In this document: positions 11,824 to 22,150 of the stretch, piece by piece | How the letters are laid out: each line of letters opens with the position of its first letter | How positions within the stretch are numbered: position 1 is the first letter of the stretch | Origin: Symbiodinium natans | Taxonomy: Eukaryota; Sar; Dinophyceae; Suessiales; Symbiodiniaceae | Assembly (NCBI GenBank): GCA_905221605.1 | Contig: CAJNDS010002672.1 | Location: 88,556 to 152,555, forward strand | Direction of reading: 5' to 3' | DNA length: 64,000 nt | Translations under genes and position numbers: made by a program | The notes under the pieces: generated by a model | Databases searched by the model: none | Told to the model about the DNA's origin: nothing | The model's input: only the letters and a program-made list of their open reading frames with translations

Positions 11824-11930
11824 TTGGGATGTTTCCCCGTTACACTTACAGTCCTTCATAGGGATCATAGCAACTACCCCCTATTGAAAACCTTATCAAG
11901 GACTGTTAGCATAAGGGGGAAACATCCTAA
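11824..11930. mobile_element. MITE-like element, family 1
   Basis: Begins TTGGGATGTTTCCCCGTTA and ends with the inverted TAAGGGGGAAACATCCTAA. The inner arms ACAGTCCTT / AAGGACTGTTAG also pair, giving a roughly 107-bp near-palindrome. Other copies are at 14292, 17487, 29561, 38224, 42311, 56196 and 62223. Confidence 0.8.
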
Positions 11931-11949
11931 GGTTTAGGGTTTCGGAGGG

Positions 11950-11994
11950 TTTTTTTTTTTTGTTTTTTTTGGGGGGGGGGGGGGGGGGGGGGGG
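11950..11994. repeat. Poly-T/poly-G composite run
   Basis: T-rich tract abutting a run of about 22 G. The same arrangement recurs at 12115-12154, 21742-21768, 24163-24190, 24215-24241 and 45499-45529. Confidence 0.9.
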
Positions 11995-12117
11995 CTTCAG
12001 AAGTTTGGATGAAGGCTTCCTGCAGCGCTGTGCTCGAGTGTTGGTGAGACATCGCCGTGCTTTGAAGTACGAGGGGTTGGGCGTCGGGCTGGGCTGCTTA
12101 GATTCTGTAAGGTTCTT

Positions 12118-12148
<31 letters not shown>

Positions 12149-12260
12149 GGGGGGTGCGGTTGACTTCCAAAACACAGGGAGCCCTGAGGAATTCAGCCCT
12201 ACAGGGCCTTAAGAACCCCCCCCCCCCCTCACCCGTTTATTCCTAGGTTACTCCCGGGTC

Positions 12261-12360
12261 TTTATCATAGTTGGGTAACATTTTACATCTTTAAGGTACT
12301 TAAACCCAATAAGGAATAAACATGTAAAGCAAATCATACTATCCCAACCATGAATCAGTT
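12261..12360. mobile_element. MITE-like element, family 7
   Basis: AT-rich segment from TATCATAGTTGGGTAACA to TATCCCAACCATGAATCAG, whose ends are imperfect inverted repeats. A second copy with the same internal GTAACATTTTACAT and ACTTAAAC words is at 23196-23295. Confidence 0.6.
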
Positions 12361-12371
12361 TAAGGCCTAAG

Positions 12372-12458
12372 ATCCCGAGCTGGAAAGGAAGTCCTTCTTC
12401 GCCTCCGACACGCTTCCACGCGAGCTGATGCTGGACTTGACCCGGGACTTGTTCCAAG
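12372..12458 (+). CDS. Putative mini-exon, unidentified gene
   Basis: CCTAAG|ATCC acceptor, and CCAAG|GCCCCC donor of GC type. The frame reads PELERKSFFASDTLPRELML and continues through DLTRDLFQ. It looks like a genuine helical protein segment and is better than the antisense frame. A family 7 element ends just upstream. Confidence 0.5.
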
Positions 12459-12959
12459 GCCCCCGCCAAACCCTAAGCACGAAACCCAAAACCCAAAACC
12501 CTAAACCCCAAACCCTAAGCCCGGCTTCCAGAGCAAGTTGCGGGCTGAGCCAAACCTAGGATAAGCTGAAGGAACAAAAAAGGAAAAGCTGAACCATTGC
12601 TGGTTGCCTTTCAGAGCTGATGGCTGGGCTTTCTTAAGCGAACCCTAGTAACAGCCCGCCTTTGGCAACCACTCATGACTGTTTAGGGTTCTTTAATTTA
12701 ATCGAGGGGGATTCAAGCAAGGGGGTAGGTACCTAGGGAACCTAGGGAGCCGTAGGAGTAGTGGGGTACCTTGGGTTACATGCCCGGCTTGAACCCCTCT
12801 CCCTATCTTGGTAGGGTTCAGATACCCTAAACCCTAAACCCCAAACCCTAAACCCTAAACCGCAGGTGTTTTTAGTTTAGGCTTTGGGGTGGGGCATGGC
12901 CCACTGCCGAGGAGTGGAGTCCAAAGCTTCGCCAAACACTCCTTACACCCCCCTAACCC

Positions 12960-13223
12960 CCTAAACCCCCCCGAAGCCCCCGAAACCCTAAACCCCCTAA
13001 GCCCGACATCCTAAGCCTTGACACTACCCTAGACCCGAAACCCCTCAAACCCCCCAACCCTAAACCCCTTAAACCCTGAAACCCCCTCGGCCCTAAACCC
13101 TAAGCCCTAAACCCGCTGGGCTAAATCCCTCAAACCCTGAACCCCCCCTTCACCCCCCTGCACCCCCCCTAAACCCTAAGCCCTGAACCCTAAACCCTAA
13201 ACCCTAACCCTAAACCCTTAACC

Positions 13224-13255
<32 letters not shown>

Positions 13256-13395
13256 GCCCTCAACCCTCAACCCTCAAGCCTAAACCCGAAACCCTAAATC
13301 CCAAACCCTAAACCCTAAACCCTAAACCCTAAGCCCTAAGCCCTAAGCCCTGAGCCCTAAGCCCTAAGCCCACCCCCCCTACACCCCCCTAAACA
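12960..13395. repeat. Degenerate CCCTAAA / CCCTCAA / CCCTAAG block
   Basis: Mixed C-rich variants, with a run of CCCTCAA at about 13219-13275 and CCCTAAG at 13325-13370, lead up to the island at 13412. No gene in this stretch. Confidence 0.9.
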
Positions 13396-13411
13396 CCCCT
13401 AAACCACGCAG

Positions 13412-13464
13412 GCATGCTGATCCGGAATGAGCCTCCTGCCAGCAATCCTGCGAGTGCTGTGGCG
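13412..13464 (+). CDS. Putative mini-exon, unidentified gene
   Basis: CCACGCAG|GC acceptor after a C-rich array, and GTGGCG|GTTTAG donor in which the first G-rich heptamer supplies the GT. It reads MLIRNEPPASNPASAVA. Confidence 0.5.
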
Positions 13465-14140
13465 GTTTAGGGGTTTTCAAGGTGTGGCACCTCCGAGGAC
13501 CTCCGAGGCTTCATGTGGGTTGATCAGGGTTTATAAGGGCTATAGCGGTTTATAAGGGCTTACAAGGGTTTACAAGGGTAGTGATGTAGAACTACGCAGG
13601 GCCCCTCACAGGTAAGGCTCATGTGTTTGTCTCACCGCAACCTTGCTTTTCATCGGGCAACCGTATTGAAGTCCTAAATGGCCCCAGGTTTCTATCCCAC
13701 TGAGGCCCAGAGCTGTGAGATCCTATGCTAGGCAGGACCTTGGGATACTACATCTATTCCCTTGGATTGGGTTTCTCTTAGTTACTTAATTGCTTAATAT
13801 ATGTCCGATAATAAACTTGTGTTTTTATAAACCGTATCTAGGACATATATTCACATGGCTTCAATTGCCAGCTTAGCACGTCGTGGGACTGGGTGTTGCC
13901 TGGGCGGGGGGGCCGTCATTCTTCTTGCCCGCTCCCATGACGCAATGGCCTGTGCCCTATATAGACTCTAATGCTAGTGGTTATTCTGACCCAATTCGGA
14001 TGATGTTGTTGATCCTTCCACCCCAAGCCCTGCAAACTCTCGACCCTAGACCTGAGCAGCACAAGGGAGGGGTTTGGGGGTGTAGGGTTTAGGGTTTAGG
14101 GTTTAGGGTTTAGGGGCGCCTTAGGGGCGCCTTGGCCCAG
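13465..14140. other. Intron-like unique sequence
   Basis: Holds short TTATAAGGG-type repeats at 13520-13590, a unique AT-rich patch around 13740-13860 and a short TTTAGGG array at 14085-14115. No supported coding sequence. Confidence 0.4.
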
Positions 14141-14200
14141 GCTTCTGGTGACGGTGGAGAACCACGGTCGGGGGCCCGACGGGGTTTTGCGGCTGCCGGG
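14141..14200 (+). CDS. Putative mini-exon, unidentified gene
   Basis: TTGGCCCAG|G acceptor and CCGGG|GCCATG donor (GC type). It reads LLVTVENHGRGPDGVLRLPG, a beta-like segment. A second frame is also open, so the phase is uncertain. G-rich rather than C-rich repeats precede it, an exception to the usual pattern. Confidence 0.4.
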
Positions 14201-14291
14201 GCCATGACTCGGTTTGCGGGGGGGGGGGGGGGAAGGGGGGAAGTTTAGGGTTTGGGGTTTAGGGTTTTGGGTTTAGGGTTTAGGGTTTATC

Positions 14292-14385
14292 TTGGGATGT
14301 TCCCCTTATACTAACAGCTCTCTTAATAGGGATGGCACAAGAATCCCCATTAAGGACTGTTAGTATAAGGGAGAGCATCCTAAAG
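14292..14385. mobile_element. MITE-like element, family 1
   Basis: TTGGGATGTTCCCCTTATAC at the left and the inverted GTATAAGGGAGAGCATCC at the right, with inner arms AACAGCTC / GACTGTTAG. Confidence 0.8.
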
Positions 14386-14654
14386 TTTATCCTTCTATGA
14401 GGAAAACTCAACTTCCTGTAACAGAAGAGCTGAAAATGTTGAGTCGCCTCTTTGGCTTCTATTTGGGTGTGGGGGGGGGGGGGGAAGGAGAAGGGAAGGG
14501 ATTGCCCGGATTGCCCGTGAGGGTCGCTGCATTTGAGGGATCCGGTTCCAAGGTTTAAGGAAACATTTTGGGCTCTTTCCTGTCATTTTGTGCTTATGGT
14601 TTAGGGCTCAGGGCAAAATTGGGCCGACCTTCAGATCGGGGTTCTGCTGCTTCG

Positions 14655-14825
14655 GCCCTAAACCCTAAACCCAAACCCCAAGACCCCAAGCCCCAAAACC
14701 CCAAGGCCCAAAGCCGAAACCCCAAGCCCCAAACCCGAAACCCCAAACCCCAAACCCCAAACCCCAAACCCCAAACCCCAAACCCCAAACCCCAAAACCC
14801 CAAACCCCAGACCCTAAAAACCTAA
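14655..14825. repeat. CCCCAAA-variant array
   Basis: About 20 units of CCCCAAA/CCCCAAG with a few CCCTAAA. Open frames on both strands here are repeat artefacts. Confidence 0.93.
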
Positions 14826-14986
14826 ACAAACCCTTTCGGCTTTTGGGTCTTTAGGGTAACGCGACAACCCTTTGATTTCCTGCCTGGGCTCTTGCTGTTG
14901 GGGAAGTCTGTGGCCTTGTTCGGGTACGTTGTGCATAGTGCTCTCCACATGTGTTTAGGAAACAGGAAAGGAGCCCAACTAGGGAA

Positions 14987-15080
14987 CCTAAACCCTAAAC
15001 CCTAAACCCTAAACCCTAAACCCTAAACCCTAAACCCTAAACCCTAAACCCTAAACCCTAAACCCTAAACCCTAAACCCC
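14987..15080. repeat. (CCCTAAA)n array
   Basis: About 13 perfect units. The following 15085-15200 is unique sequence with no clear exon. Confidence 0.95.
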
Positions 15081-15707
15081 AAATGTTCCTCTAAACGCCT
15101 GAAGCCGAAACCGTTACCGTCCTCCGCTTGAGGCATTCCGCTTTCCTCGCGCTTGCCGCTGATTTTGGCCTCAGTGATGCATCCGCCACTTGCCCCAACT
15201 TTAACCCTAAAAACCCAAAACCTTACAACCCTAAACCCCAAACCTTAAAATCCGAAACCCTAAGCCTTAAGATCCTAAACCCTGAACCCTAAACCCTAAA
15301 CCCTCAACCCGAAAACCCTAAACCCTGAACCTAAAACCCTAAAACCCTAAACCCAAAACCCGAGACGGTCCTCAGGGAAAGTCGGACTCTGGGAGTTGGG
15401 GGTATGCGGGGCGTTCTTGCCAGGATGCAGTGTTTGGTTGGGGGCTGAGGGGTGTAGGGTTGGGGGTTAGCGTTTAGGGTTTAGGGTCTAGGGTCTAGGG
15501 TTTAGGGTTTAGGGTAAGGTGCCTAGCGTTTCAGGGACCAACGAGACTTGAAGTGAGGGGGGGGGGGGGGGGGCAGGGGGTTTAGGGAGTCGGGTTTAGG
15601 TTAAATTTGAGTAGGCCCTATTTAAACCCCAAACCCCAAACCCCAAACCCCAAACCCCAAACCCCAAACCCCAAACCCTAAACCCTAAACCCCAAACCCT
15701 AAACCAG

Positions 15708-15790
15708 GGCTCCTACGATGAAAGCTGCTGATGACTTGAAGATTGCTCCCACTCAGGAACGGCGGCCCCTAGTGTTCTTCTCATTCAACC
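15708..15790 (+). CDS. Putative mini-exon, unidentified gene
   Basis: AAACCAG|GG acceptor directly after a CCCTAAA array. Open codons read APTMKAADDLKIAPTQERRP, then LVFFSFN. The donor is probably CAACC|GTCCCT; CGGCG|GCCCCT is an alternative. Confidence 0.45.
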
Positions 15791-16282
15791 GTCCCTAAAC
15801 ACCCTAAGCACAGTATCAGCCCTAAACCCTAAAGCCTATGTTTAGGATTTATAGGGATTCGGGTTTAGGATGTAGGATTGAGAGCTTATAAGGTTTAAAT
15901 GGGGCCTAGGATGTAGCTTGGGACGTAGGGTCTGTAGGTCTTTTGGGGGCTGAAGTAGGGTCTAGGATGTAGGGCCCAGGTCAGGGCTACCCCATATCAA
16001 AAGGTTCTGGCAGCTCCTGGAACTCTAAGACTTGTTGAGGGGCAGCTTGCACGTGCAGGGTTGAGGGTTTAGGGTTTAGGGTTTAGGGTTTAGGGTTTAG
16101 GGTCTAGGGTCTAGGATCTAGGGTTTAGGGTTTAGGGTTTAAAGGGCCTCAGGGGGTCCATATAAGGTTCGGGCTCAGGGTTTTGGGCTTTGGTTTTTTT
16201 GGTTTCAGGGGTTCATGTGGAAGCGGGCTCCCGGGCTTAGGGCTGTGAAGTCCTCAAAGCCTGCCCTCCGCCAAGGAAGCAG

Positions 16283-16325
16283 TTCCAGTTCCAGGACGTG
16301 GTGTACCAGACGCACGTCTTGGAGG
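16283..16325 (+). CDS. Putative mini-exon, unidentified gene
   Basis: GGAAGCAG|TTCC acceptor and TTGGAGG|GCAGAT donor (GC type). It reads FQFQDVVYQTHVLE. G-rich repeats follow. Confidence 0.45.
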
Positions 16326-16749
16326 GCAGATATGTGGGCTTAGGGTCTAGGAGTTGAGGCATGTAGGGGTTGAGGCTTTAGGTTGTGGCATGCTGTAACT
16401 TGCAGTCCTTTTTTGGGTTCCCTAAGTTTAAGGGCCCGCCTCCTGCCCCTAAACGGACCTTCACAAGCTCCAGACCCCAAACTCTAAACCCTAAACCCTA
16501 AATCCTAAGCCTTAAATCCTAAACCCTAAATCCTACACGCCAAACCCTGAACTGGCCCCAACCCCTAAGTCCTGAACCATAAATCCTCCAGGCCCCGAAA
16601 GCTCCCTACTCCACTCCGAGCCCTCAAAACCCTACGCGCACTGCACTCGGACTGAGCCAGAAAAGACCTGGCCCCAAAGGGTTTAGGGTTTAGGGTTTAG
16701 GGTTTAGGGTTTAGGGTTTAGGGTTGGCTTCGAAACGTGCTGCTGCAAG

Positions 16750-16792
16750 CAAGCCGCGAGCAGGAGCGTACTGAGAAGGACGCGGGAGAAGG
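16750..16792 (+). CDS. Possible mini-exon
   Basis: An island after a TTTAGGG array, open as ASREQERTEKDAGEG. Boundaries TGCAAG|CAAG and GAAGG|GTCCGC are tentative. Confidence 0.25.
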
Positions 16793-16848
16793 GTCCGCTT
16801 TTTGATGACTCAAGCCTGTCCGACGTAGAAGCAGCAGACCCAAGTCTC

Positions 16849-17120
16849 CTAAACCCTAAACCCTAAACCCCAAACCCCAAACCCCAAACCCTAAACCCTA
16901 AACCCTAAACCCTAAACCCTAAACCCTAAACCCTAAGCCCTGAACCCTGAACCCTGAACCCTGAACCCTGAACCCTGAACCCTGAACCCTAAACCCTGAA
17001 CCCTGAACCCTGAATTTTAAACCTAAACCCTAAACCCTGAACCCTGAACCCTGAACCCTGAACCCTGAACCCTGAACCCTGAACCCTGAACCCTGAATCC
17101 TGAACCCTAACCCCTAAACG
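16849..17120. repeat. CCCTAAA array grading into (CCCTGAA)n
   Basis: About 12 CCCTAAA units, then more than 20 of the single variant CCCTGAA. This is a clear case of one variant being homogenised locally. Confidence 0.95.
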
Positions 17121-17186
17121 CTACGGCTCAGAATCAGCCGCACCTCGCCAAGGCCCCCCAAGACACTAGCAACCCGGACCTCTGAG

Positions 17187-17268
17187 TAATACAGGGGTCG
17201 GAACAGTTAATTACTAGTGGTATTCCCTTGGTTCCTTTACAAGTATACTATACGAACCCCCCCAAAAC
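17187..17268. mobile_element. MITE-like repeat, family 4
   Basis: Shares TACAGGGGTCGGAACA, ACTAGTGGTATT and the GAACCCCCC end with 61051-61130. It is found in reverse orientation at 18853-18940. Confidence 0.55.
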
Positions 17269-17408
17269 CGGAGATAGTTTTCGATTTGGTGGGTTAGGGC
17301 TTTAGGGGCTCCTTTCTTTTTGTTTTAGTGTTTTTGTCCCTTTCCTTTTTTCTATTTTTTGGGCTGTTGGGGTTCAAGTTTAGGCCTTGCCTTATTCTTT
17401 GGGCCGAG

Positions 17409-17449
17409 GAACGCTGATCAGCCCGTCCACATCTACCTCGTCATGAAAG
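17409..17449 (+). CDS. Putative mini-exon, unidentified gene
   Basis: GGCCGAG|GAAC acceptor and ATGAAAG|GCCGGC donor (GC type). It reads NADQPVHIYLVMK. The open frame extends further (GRQNLIPN), so a later donor is possible. Confidence 0.45.
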
Positions 17450-17486
17450 GCCGGCAGAACCTGATTCCTAACTTAAACCCTAACCC

Positions 17487-17600
17487 TTGGGATGGTCCCC
17501 CTTATACTCACAGTCCTTGATAGGAATCTTTATCATATGGGGGGGGGGGGTGCATCATCATCCCTATTCAGGACTGCTAGTATAAGGGGGGACATCCCAA
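17487..17600. mobile_element. MITE-like element, family 1
   Basis: Arms TTGGGATGGTCCCCCTTATA and TATAAGGGGGGACATCCCAA, with inner ACAGTCCTTGATAGG / CCTATTCAGGACTGCTAG. A G10 run sits in the loop. Confidence 0.8.
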
Positions 17601-17802
17601 CTTGGGCCCCACATTCCTCTTAAAGAGCCTCCAAGATGCCCCACAGCCTCTATCTTAGCCAGTCCCCAAACACCCTGAGACCTCGGGCTCTTGCTTGCTG
17701 AGCCCTAAACCCTAAACCTTAAGCCTTAGACCCTAAATGGCTCTAGACCCAAACCCTAAATCCCATCAAGCCCCAGTAAGACCCCAATTCGCCCAGCCAG
17801 AG

Positions 17803-17858
17803 GCACCCTCGCTTTCGTCGGCACGCCGCACCCGAAGGGAGGCATCGCGCCCTACACG
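17803..17858 (+). CDS. Putative mini-exon, unidentified gene
   Basis: CAGCCAGAG|GC acceptor and CTACACG|GTGAGC donor, one of the few conventional GTGAG sites. It reads TLAFVGTPHPKGGIAPYT. C-rich repeats lie left and G-rich repeats right. Confidence 0.55.
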
Positions 17859-18360
17859 GTGAGCGAGGCGCGCGTGTCGGGAGTTAAGGGTTCAGGGTTT
17901 CGGGCTTAGGGCTTATAGGGTTTGACTCAGATTAGGGCCTTATCCCGTTTTTTTTTTCATGTTTAAGTTCCCTTCTAGGAACAGGGCACCCTTTTTATTC
18001 CTAGGTTCAGAGTCGGCCCCTATAAGCCCGATCCACCCCATGGACCCGTTGTTTAGGAGTAGGCTTTGGGGCTCCCGGATCTTGGGGTTTCGGGTTTCGG
18101 GTTTAGGGTTTCGGGTTAGGGTTTAGGGTTTCGGGTTTAGGGTTGAGGGTTTAGGGTTTAGGGTTTAGGGGTTTAGGGGTTTTATGTCTCGCCATGGCTG
18201 ACAGTGTTGCCGGCCGCTCTTTTAGAATGAAGCTCTCCGACCTGAAGCAAGGAAACAACAAACATAGCCCCCCCCCCCGCCCAACGTTTGTCCTGTCAAC
18301 CCTCCTGTCATCCCTCCAGCAGCCTACGGCCCAAGCAGCCCAAAACCCGGCACCTCATAT

Positions 18361-18487
18361 GAACCCTAAACCCTAAACCCTAGACCCTAAACCCTAAACC
18401 CCCAACCCTAAACCCTAAACCCTACACCCTACACCCTACACCCTAAACCCTAAACCCTAAACCCTAAACCCTAAACCCTAAACCCCC
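18361..18487. repeat. (CCCTAAA)n array
   Basis: About 17 units, a few reading CCCTACA or CCCTAGA, directly left of the terminal exon at 18501. Confidence 0.95.
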
Positions 18488-18500
18488 GGCGAAGGTGCAG

Positions 18501-18590
18501 TCTGCTCTCGGCCTGGGCCGACGCCGCGCGCAGGCGGCGCGTGCGCAGGGGGAGGACGATGATGAGGCGCCACGGCACGGCCACGGCTGA
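18501..18590 (+). CDS. Putative terminal mini-exon with stop codon
   Basis: GAAGGTGCAG|TCT acceptor, then 29 codons and TGA (18588-18590). It reads SALGLGRRRAQAARAQGEDD and onward to DEAPRHGHG. A basic then acidic, low-complexity C-terminus is plausible for a protein end. If right, the gene represented by exons from about 10.2 kb ends here. No donor resembling the others occurs before the stop. Confidence 0.45.
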   Translation, partial: SALGLGRRRAQAARAQGEDDDEAPRHGHG

Positions 18591-18631
18591 GGATGCCCAG
18601 AGAAGTGCTCTTATTCCCTTTGTTTTGGGGG

Positions 18632-18765
18632 GGTTTAGGGTTTAGGGTTTAGGGTTTGGGGTTTGGGGTTTAGGGTTAGGGTGTAGGGTTTAGGGTTTAG
18701 GGTTTAGGGTTCAGGGTTTAGGGTTTAGGGTTTAGGGTTTGGGGTTTGGGGTTTAGGGTTTAGGG
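18632..18765. repeat. (TTTAGGG)n array
   Basis: About 18 units with some TTTGGGG. Confidence 0.95.
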
Positions 18766-18852
18766 GGTTCCCTTACAAGCCCCTTCAAGCAAAAGCGGGG
18801 CACCCTTTCTAATCGTAGGTTGCTGGGCAACCTAGTGGGTCTTAATAGTTAG

Positions 18853-18940
18853 AATAGGGTTTTGGGGGCATATTTGGTATATTTATCTGGGGATGAGGGA
18901 ATACTACTAGCAATTATTCCGACCCCTAGAGTAGAGGGTT
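18853..18940. mobile_element. MITE-like repeat, family 4, reverse orientation
   Basis: The reverse complement shares the GGGGTCGGAATAATTGCTAG end with the copies at 17187 and 61051. Confidence 0.5.
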
Positions 18941-19135
18941 TGCAGGGTTGATGGGGCTTATAGGTGTTAGAGGGTTTTTGTAGGATTTGTTTTGGCTGGA
19001 AGGGCTTCAGGGCTTTTAGGGTGACATGGGGTTTATGGGGTTCATTTTGGGTTTTTAGGGTTTATACGGGCTTACATGGCTGACAGGGCTTTGAGGGCTT
19101 GCAAGGTTTTGGGGAATTGGACCCTTCTTGCGCAG

Positions 19136-19179
19136 GGTCGCCTTCGTGAGAGCGAGTCTGGTGGGATTGGATGCTCATG
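19136..19179 (+). CDS. Putative mini-exon with consensus donor
   Basis: TTGCGCAG|GGTC acceptor and GCTCATG|GTAAGT donor, a perfect conventional 5' splice site. Two frames are open (VAFVRASLVGLDAH or RLRESESGGIGCS), so the phase is undecided. Confidence 0.45.
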
Positions 19180-19612
19180 GTAAGTGGGGGCTCCCTGCCC
19201 TTAAAACACTAAAACCGTCAAACCCTTTAAGCACCGCCCAAACAAGGTTTAGTAGGAGTGGATCCATGTTGGGTTAAGTCGGGAGTCTCAGAGGTTCGGG
19301 GGCAAAAGCAACCCTCAACAACCCCACCCCCCACCCCCCCAAGCTCCGAGCCATAAGCCTTGAACCCTATGGCGTGTCCCCAAACGTGGTCTTATGATCA
19401 GGCCGCCTGTATGGGGCGGAAGGGGGGGAAGGGGGTTGCTGGCATGCCCCTGAAGGCTTGAAGGTCAGAACCCCTAAGCTCCAAACTCTAAACCCCCAAA
19501 CCCTAAACCCCAAGCCCTAACCCCTAAATCTTAAACCCTAAAACCCCAAACCCTAAATCCTAAACCCTAAACCGTCTTTTGGTTTGGGTCTTTAGGGTTT
19601 GCGATGCCGCAG

Positions 19613-19653
19613 GCGAGCGGAGCGTGCCGTGTCTGCACTCAGTGCTGCTTCGA
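19613..19653 (+). CDS. Possible mini-exon
   Basis: GATGCCGCAG|GCG acceptor and CTTCGA|GCTCCC donor (GC). One frame reads ASGACRVCTQCCF, with two CxxC pairs; another is also open. Confidence 0.3.
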
Positions 19654-19881
19654 GCTCCCTAAACCCCTAAAACCCCGAAGCCCCTAAACCGCGAAAACCC
19701 TAGGCAAAGTCCAACCCCAAACCCTAAACCCTAAACCCTAAACCCTAAACCCTAAACCCGGGCTTGAGGGTTTAGGGGGTTCGGGGTTCCGGGGTTCAAT
19801 GTTTCCTGACAATTCTTGTCTTAAAACACGCCCCTCCCTTAAGTACTCCCTAAACCCCATGGTGACCCCGAAGCAACCCAG

Positions 19882-19954
19882 GCACCAGCACGACCTCTAC
19901 CCGTACAAGCTGTTCGGGGTGCGGAGCTACCTGGGCGAGCCGCTGGGCTGCATG
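19882..19954 (+). CDS. Putative mini-exon, unidentified gene
   Basis: GCAACCCAG|GCACC acceptor. Open codons read HQHDLYPYKLFGVRSYLGEP, then LGCM. The probable donor is GCATG|GCCACC (GC), followed by TTTAGGG repeats. No family recognised. Confidence 0.5.
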
Positions 19955-20404
19955 GCCACCCTGAGAACCTTAGGGTTTAGGGTTTAGGGTTCAGGGTTTA
20001 GGGTTTCGGGTTTAAGGTTTAGGGTTTAGGGGGTTAGGGGTTTAGGGTCTTCTTCGGGGTTTTCAGGAGGGGGATCTTGCAGCCCGAAAAAAGGGGCCCC
20101 CGAAAGCTGCACCGAACCCTGAATCCTGCATTGGGGTCCGAACCCTGAATCCTACACCCTTCAGGGCTTGGGGTGTTGGGGCTAACTTTAGGGACTTTAG
20201 GGGGGCACCCGAACCCGAAATATCCCAAGCCCTGCCTGTCCTAAACCAACCCCCCTTCGCCCTCCCCTAAGGCGCACACCCTGACCTTCCCCTTCAAAAA
20301 CCCTAAAACCCCCCAAAGCCCTCAACCCCTAAAACCCCTAGAGGACCTAAAGCCCCGAAAACCTCTAAGGCCCCTAAAGCCCCTAAGCCCCAGAATCCCT
20401 AGCA

Positions 20405-20509
20405 GCTTGGTCGCCCAGTGGCGCCCTTTTGCTTTTGCGTAAAGGTTCCCTTCTAACAGTAACCAACCCCAAGTACCCCTGCTATGATAAGGTTGCAGGG
20501 CTACCAAGA
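20405..20509. mobile_element. MITE-like element, family 5
   Basis: CTTGGTCGCCCAGTGGCGCCC at the left and GGGCTACCAAGA at the right form the inverted ends. A close copy is at 49272-49367 and a partial relative at 28505-28577. Confidence 0.65.
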
Positions 20510-20985
20510 CAGGTACGAGCCCTTCACCGAACCCTAAACCCCAAACCTTAAACCCTCAATCCTAAACCTCAAACCCCAGAAACCCGAAACCCCCAAACAC
20601 CAAAACCCAGAACCCCAAAAGGCCCAGGAAACAGTAAGCCCTAAACCCCAAAGGGCCCTAAACCCCACACCCCCAAAGGCCCACAAAACCCCAAACCCTA
20701 AGCCCCAATTCCCCAAAACCCCTGAACCCTCAACCCCAAAAGGCCCCCAAACGCTGAACAGGTACAAGCCCTTCGCCGAACCCTAACCCTAAACCCTAAA
20801 CCCTAAACCCTAAACCCTGAACCCTGAACCCTGAACCCTGAACCCTGAACCCTGAACCCTGAACCCTGAACCCTAAACCAAACGCCCTTAAACCACCCCC
20901 CCCCCCCCCCCCGCAAAAAAAAGAACCAAAAAAACAAAGCCCCAAAACCCCTAAACTTGGGATGTTGCCCTGAACAGGTACGAGC
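20510..20985 (+). other. Three partial copies of an exon start, separated by repeats
   Basis: Truncated versions of the exon start at 21070 occur at about 20509-20532 (CAGGTACGAGCCCTTCACCG), 20758-20782 (CAGGTACAAGCCCTTCGCCG) and 20966-20978 (CAGGTACGAG). All are cut off by CCCTAAA-type repeats. They look like broken duplicates of one intron-exon junction. Confidence 0.7.
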
Positions 20986-21069
20986 TAAACCCTAAACCCT
21001 AAAACCCTAAACCTAACCTAAAACCTAAACCCTAAACCCCAAAAGGCCCCCAAAGAAGCCCGAAAACAG

Positions 21070-21148
21070 GTACGAGCCCTTCGCCGACCTTCCCTCCCGC
21101 GTGTCCTTCGCACGCGTCGAGTCCGAGCTTGGGGCGGAAGTGCCCTTG
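21070..21148 (+). CDS. Putative mini-exon, unidentified gene (intact copy)
   Basis: GAAAACAG|GTAC acceptor after C-rich repeats, and CCCTTG|GCAGCT donor (GC) into G-rich repeats. It reads YEPFADLPSRVSFARVESEL and onward. Its first bases recur three times upstream. Confidence 0.55.
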
Positions 21149-21152
21149 GCAG

Positions 21153-21675
21153 CTTTGGGTTTAGGGTTTAGGGTTTGGGGTTTGGGGTTTGGGGTTTGGG
21201 GTTTGGGGTTTGGGGTTTCGGGTTTCGGGTTTGGGGTTTGGGGTTTGGGGTTTAGGGTTTGGGGTTCGGGGTTTGGGGTTGAGGGTTTGGGGTTTGGGGT
21301 TTAGGGTTTGGGGTTTTGGGTTTGGGGTTTAGGGATTGGGGTTTTGGGTTTAGGGTTGAGGGTTTGGGTTTAGGGTTTAGGGTTTGGGGTTTGGGGTTTG
21401 GGGTTTGGGGTTTGGGGTTTGGGGTTTCGGGTTTCGGGTTTGGGGTTTGGGGTTTGGGGTTTAGGGTTTGGGGTTCGGGGTTTGGGGTTGAGGGTTTGGG
21501 GTTTGGGGTTTAGGGTTTGGGGTTTTGGGTTTGGGGTTTAGGGATTGGGGTTTTGGGTTTAGGGTTGAGGGTTTGGGTTTAGGGTTTGGGGTTTGGGGTT
21601 TGGGGTTTCGGGTTTCGGGTTTCGGGTTTGGGGTTTGGGTTAGGGTTTGGGGTTTAGGGTTTGGGGTTTAGAGTT
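21153..21675. repeat. Long TTTGGGG/TTTAGGG array with internal higher-order duplication
   Basis: About 500 bp of G-rich heptamer variants. A block of roughly 190-200 bp (about 21160-21365) recurs almost unchanged at 21370-21570, so the array grew by segmental duplication as well as by unit slippage. Confidence 0.9.
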
Positions 21676-21779
21676 CTGGAGGGTTTTGCAGCTGAAGGGT
21701 TCAGGACAAGGGGCCTTAGTGATGACAATGGGTTTTTGTTTTCCTTTTTTTTTTTGGGGGGGGGGGGTATGCGGGCGAA

Positions 21780-22150
21780 AGCCTGTCGAAGCCAATAAGT
21801 AAAGAAGATGTACGTAACAATTCAGAGCACTCAACAAATCTTGCAGATGGATTGCAGCAGAAGCATAGCACCACATTTTTGTGACCCAAGGTCTAGAACC
21901 TGTGCAGGAATGTCATGCGATTTCGGACATCTACGTGTGAAATCCCGAGGGTTCAATCGAGTAACTAAAACGTTTCTCGCAGCAAGCACATTCTTCAGCA
22001 GGAGCCCACGCAGGCTCAAGCACATGCTCGCTCTGTTTGAATCTTTCAAGGCAGTCTTTAAACCTGGTTGGTCTTTTGCAGGCGGCACTTATCCGCTTAA
22101 GCGGTCCAGGCTGAACATTTCATTTTTCAATGCCCTAAACCGTCAACCCT
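21780..22150. other. Unique 370-bp island of unknown nature
   Basis: Unlike its surroundings it has balanced composition and no heptamers. Both strands are open for 85-114 codons (plus 21808-22152; minus 22088-21831). It could be a coding exon or the remnant of an inserted element. No family recognised. Confidence 0.3.

Noticed and set aside
12248-12469. Minus-strand 73-codon gene
   Set aside because: The plus-strand frame over 12372-12458 is more protein-like and agrees with neighbouring exon orientation.
21101-21513. GLGF/WGLGFGV-type repeat proteins
   Set aside because: Products of TTTGGGG repeats; only the first part (21070-21148) has exon features.
21831-22088. tRNA gene or pseudo-tRNA around GATTGAACCCTCG
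   Set aside because: A loose B-box-like word only; no A box or foldable cloverleaf found.
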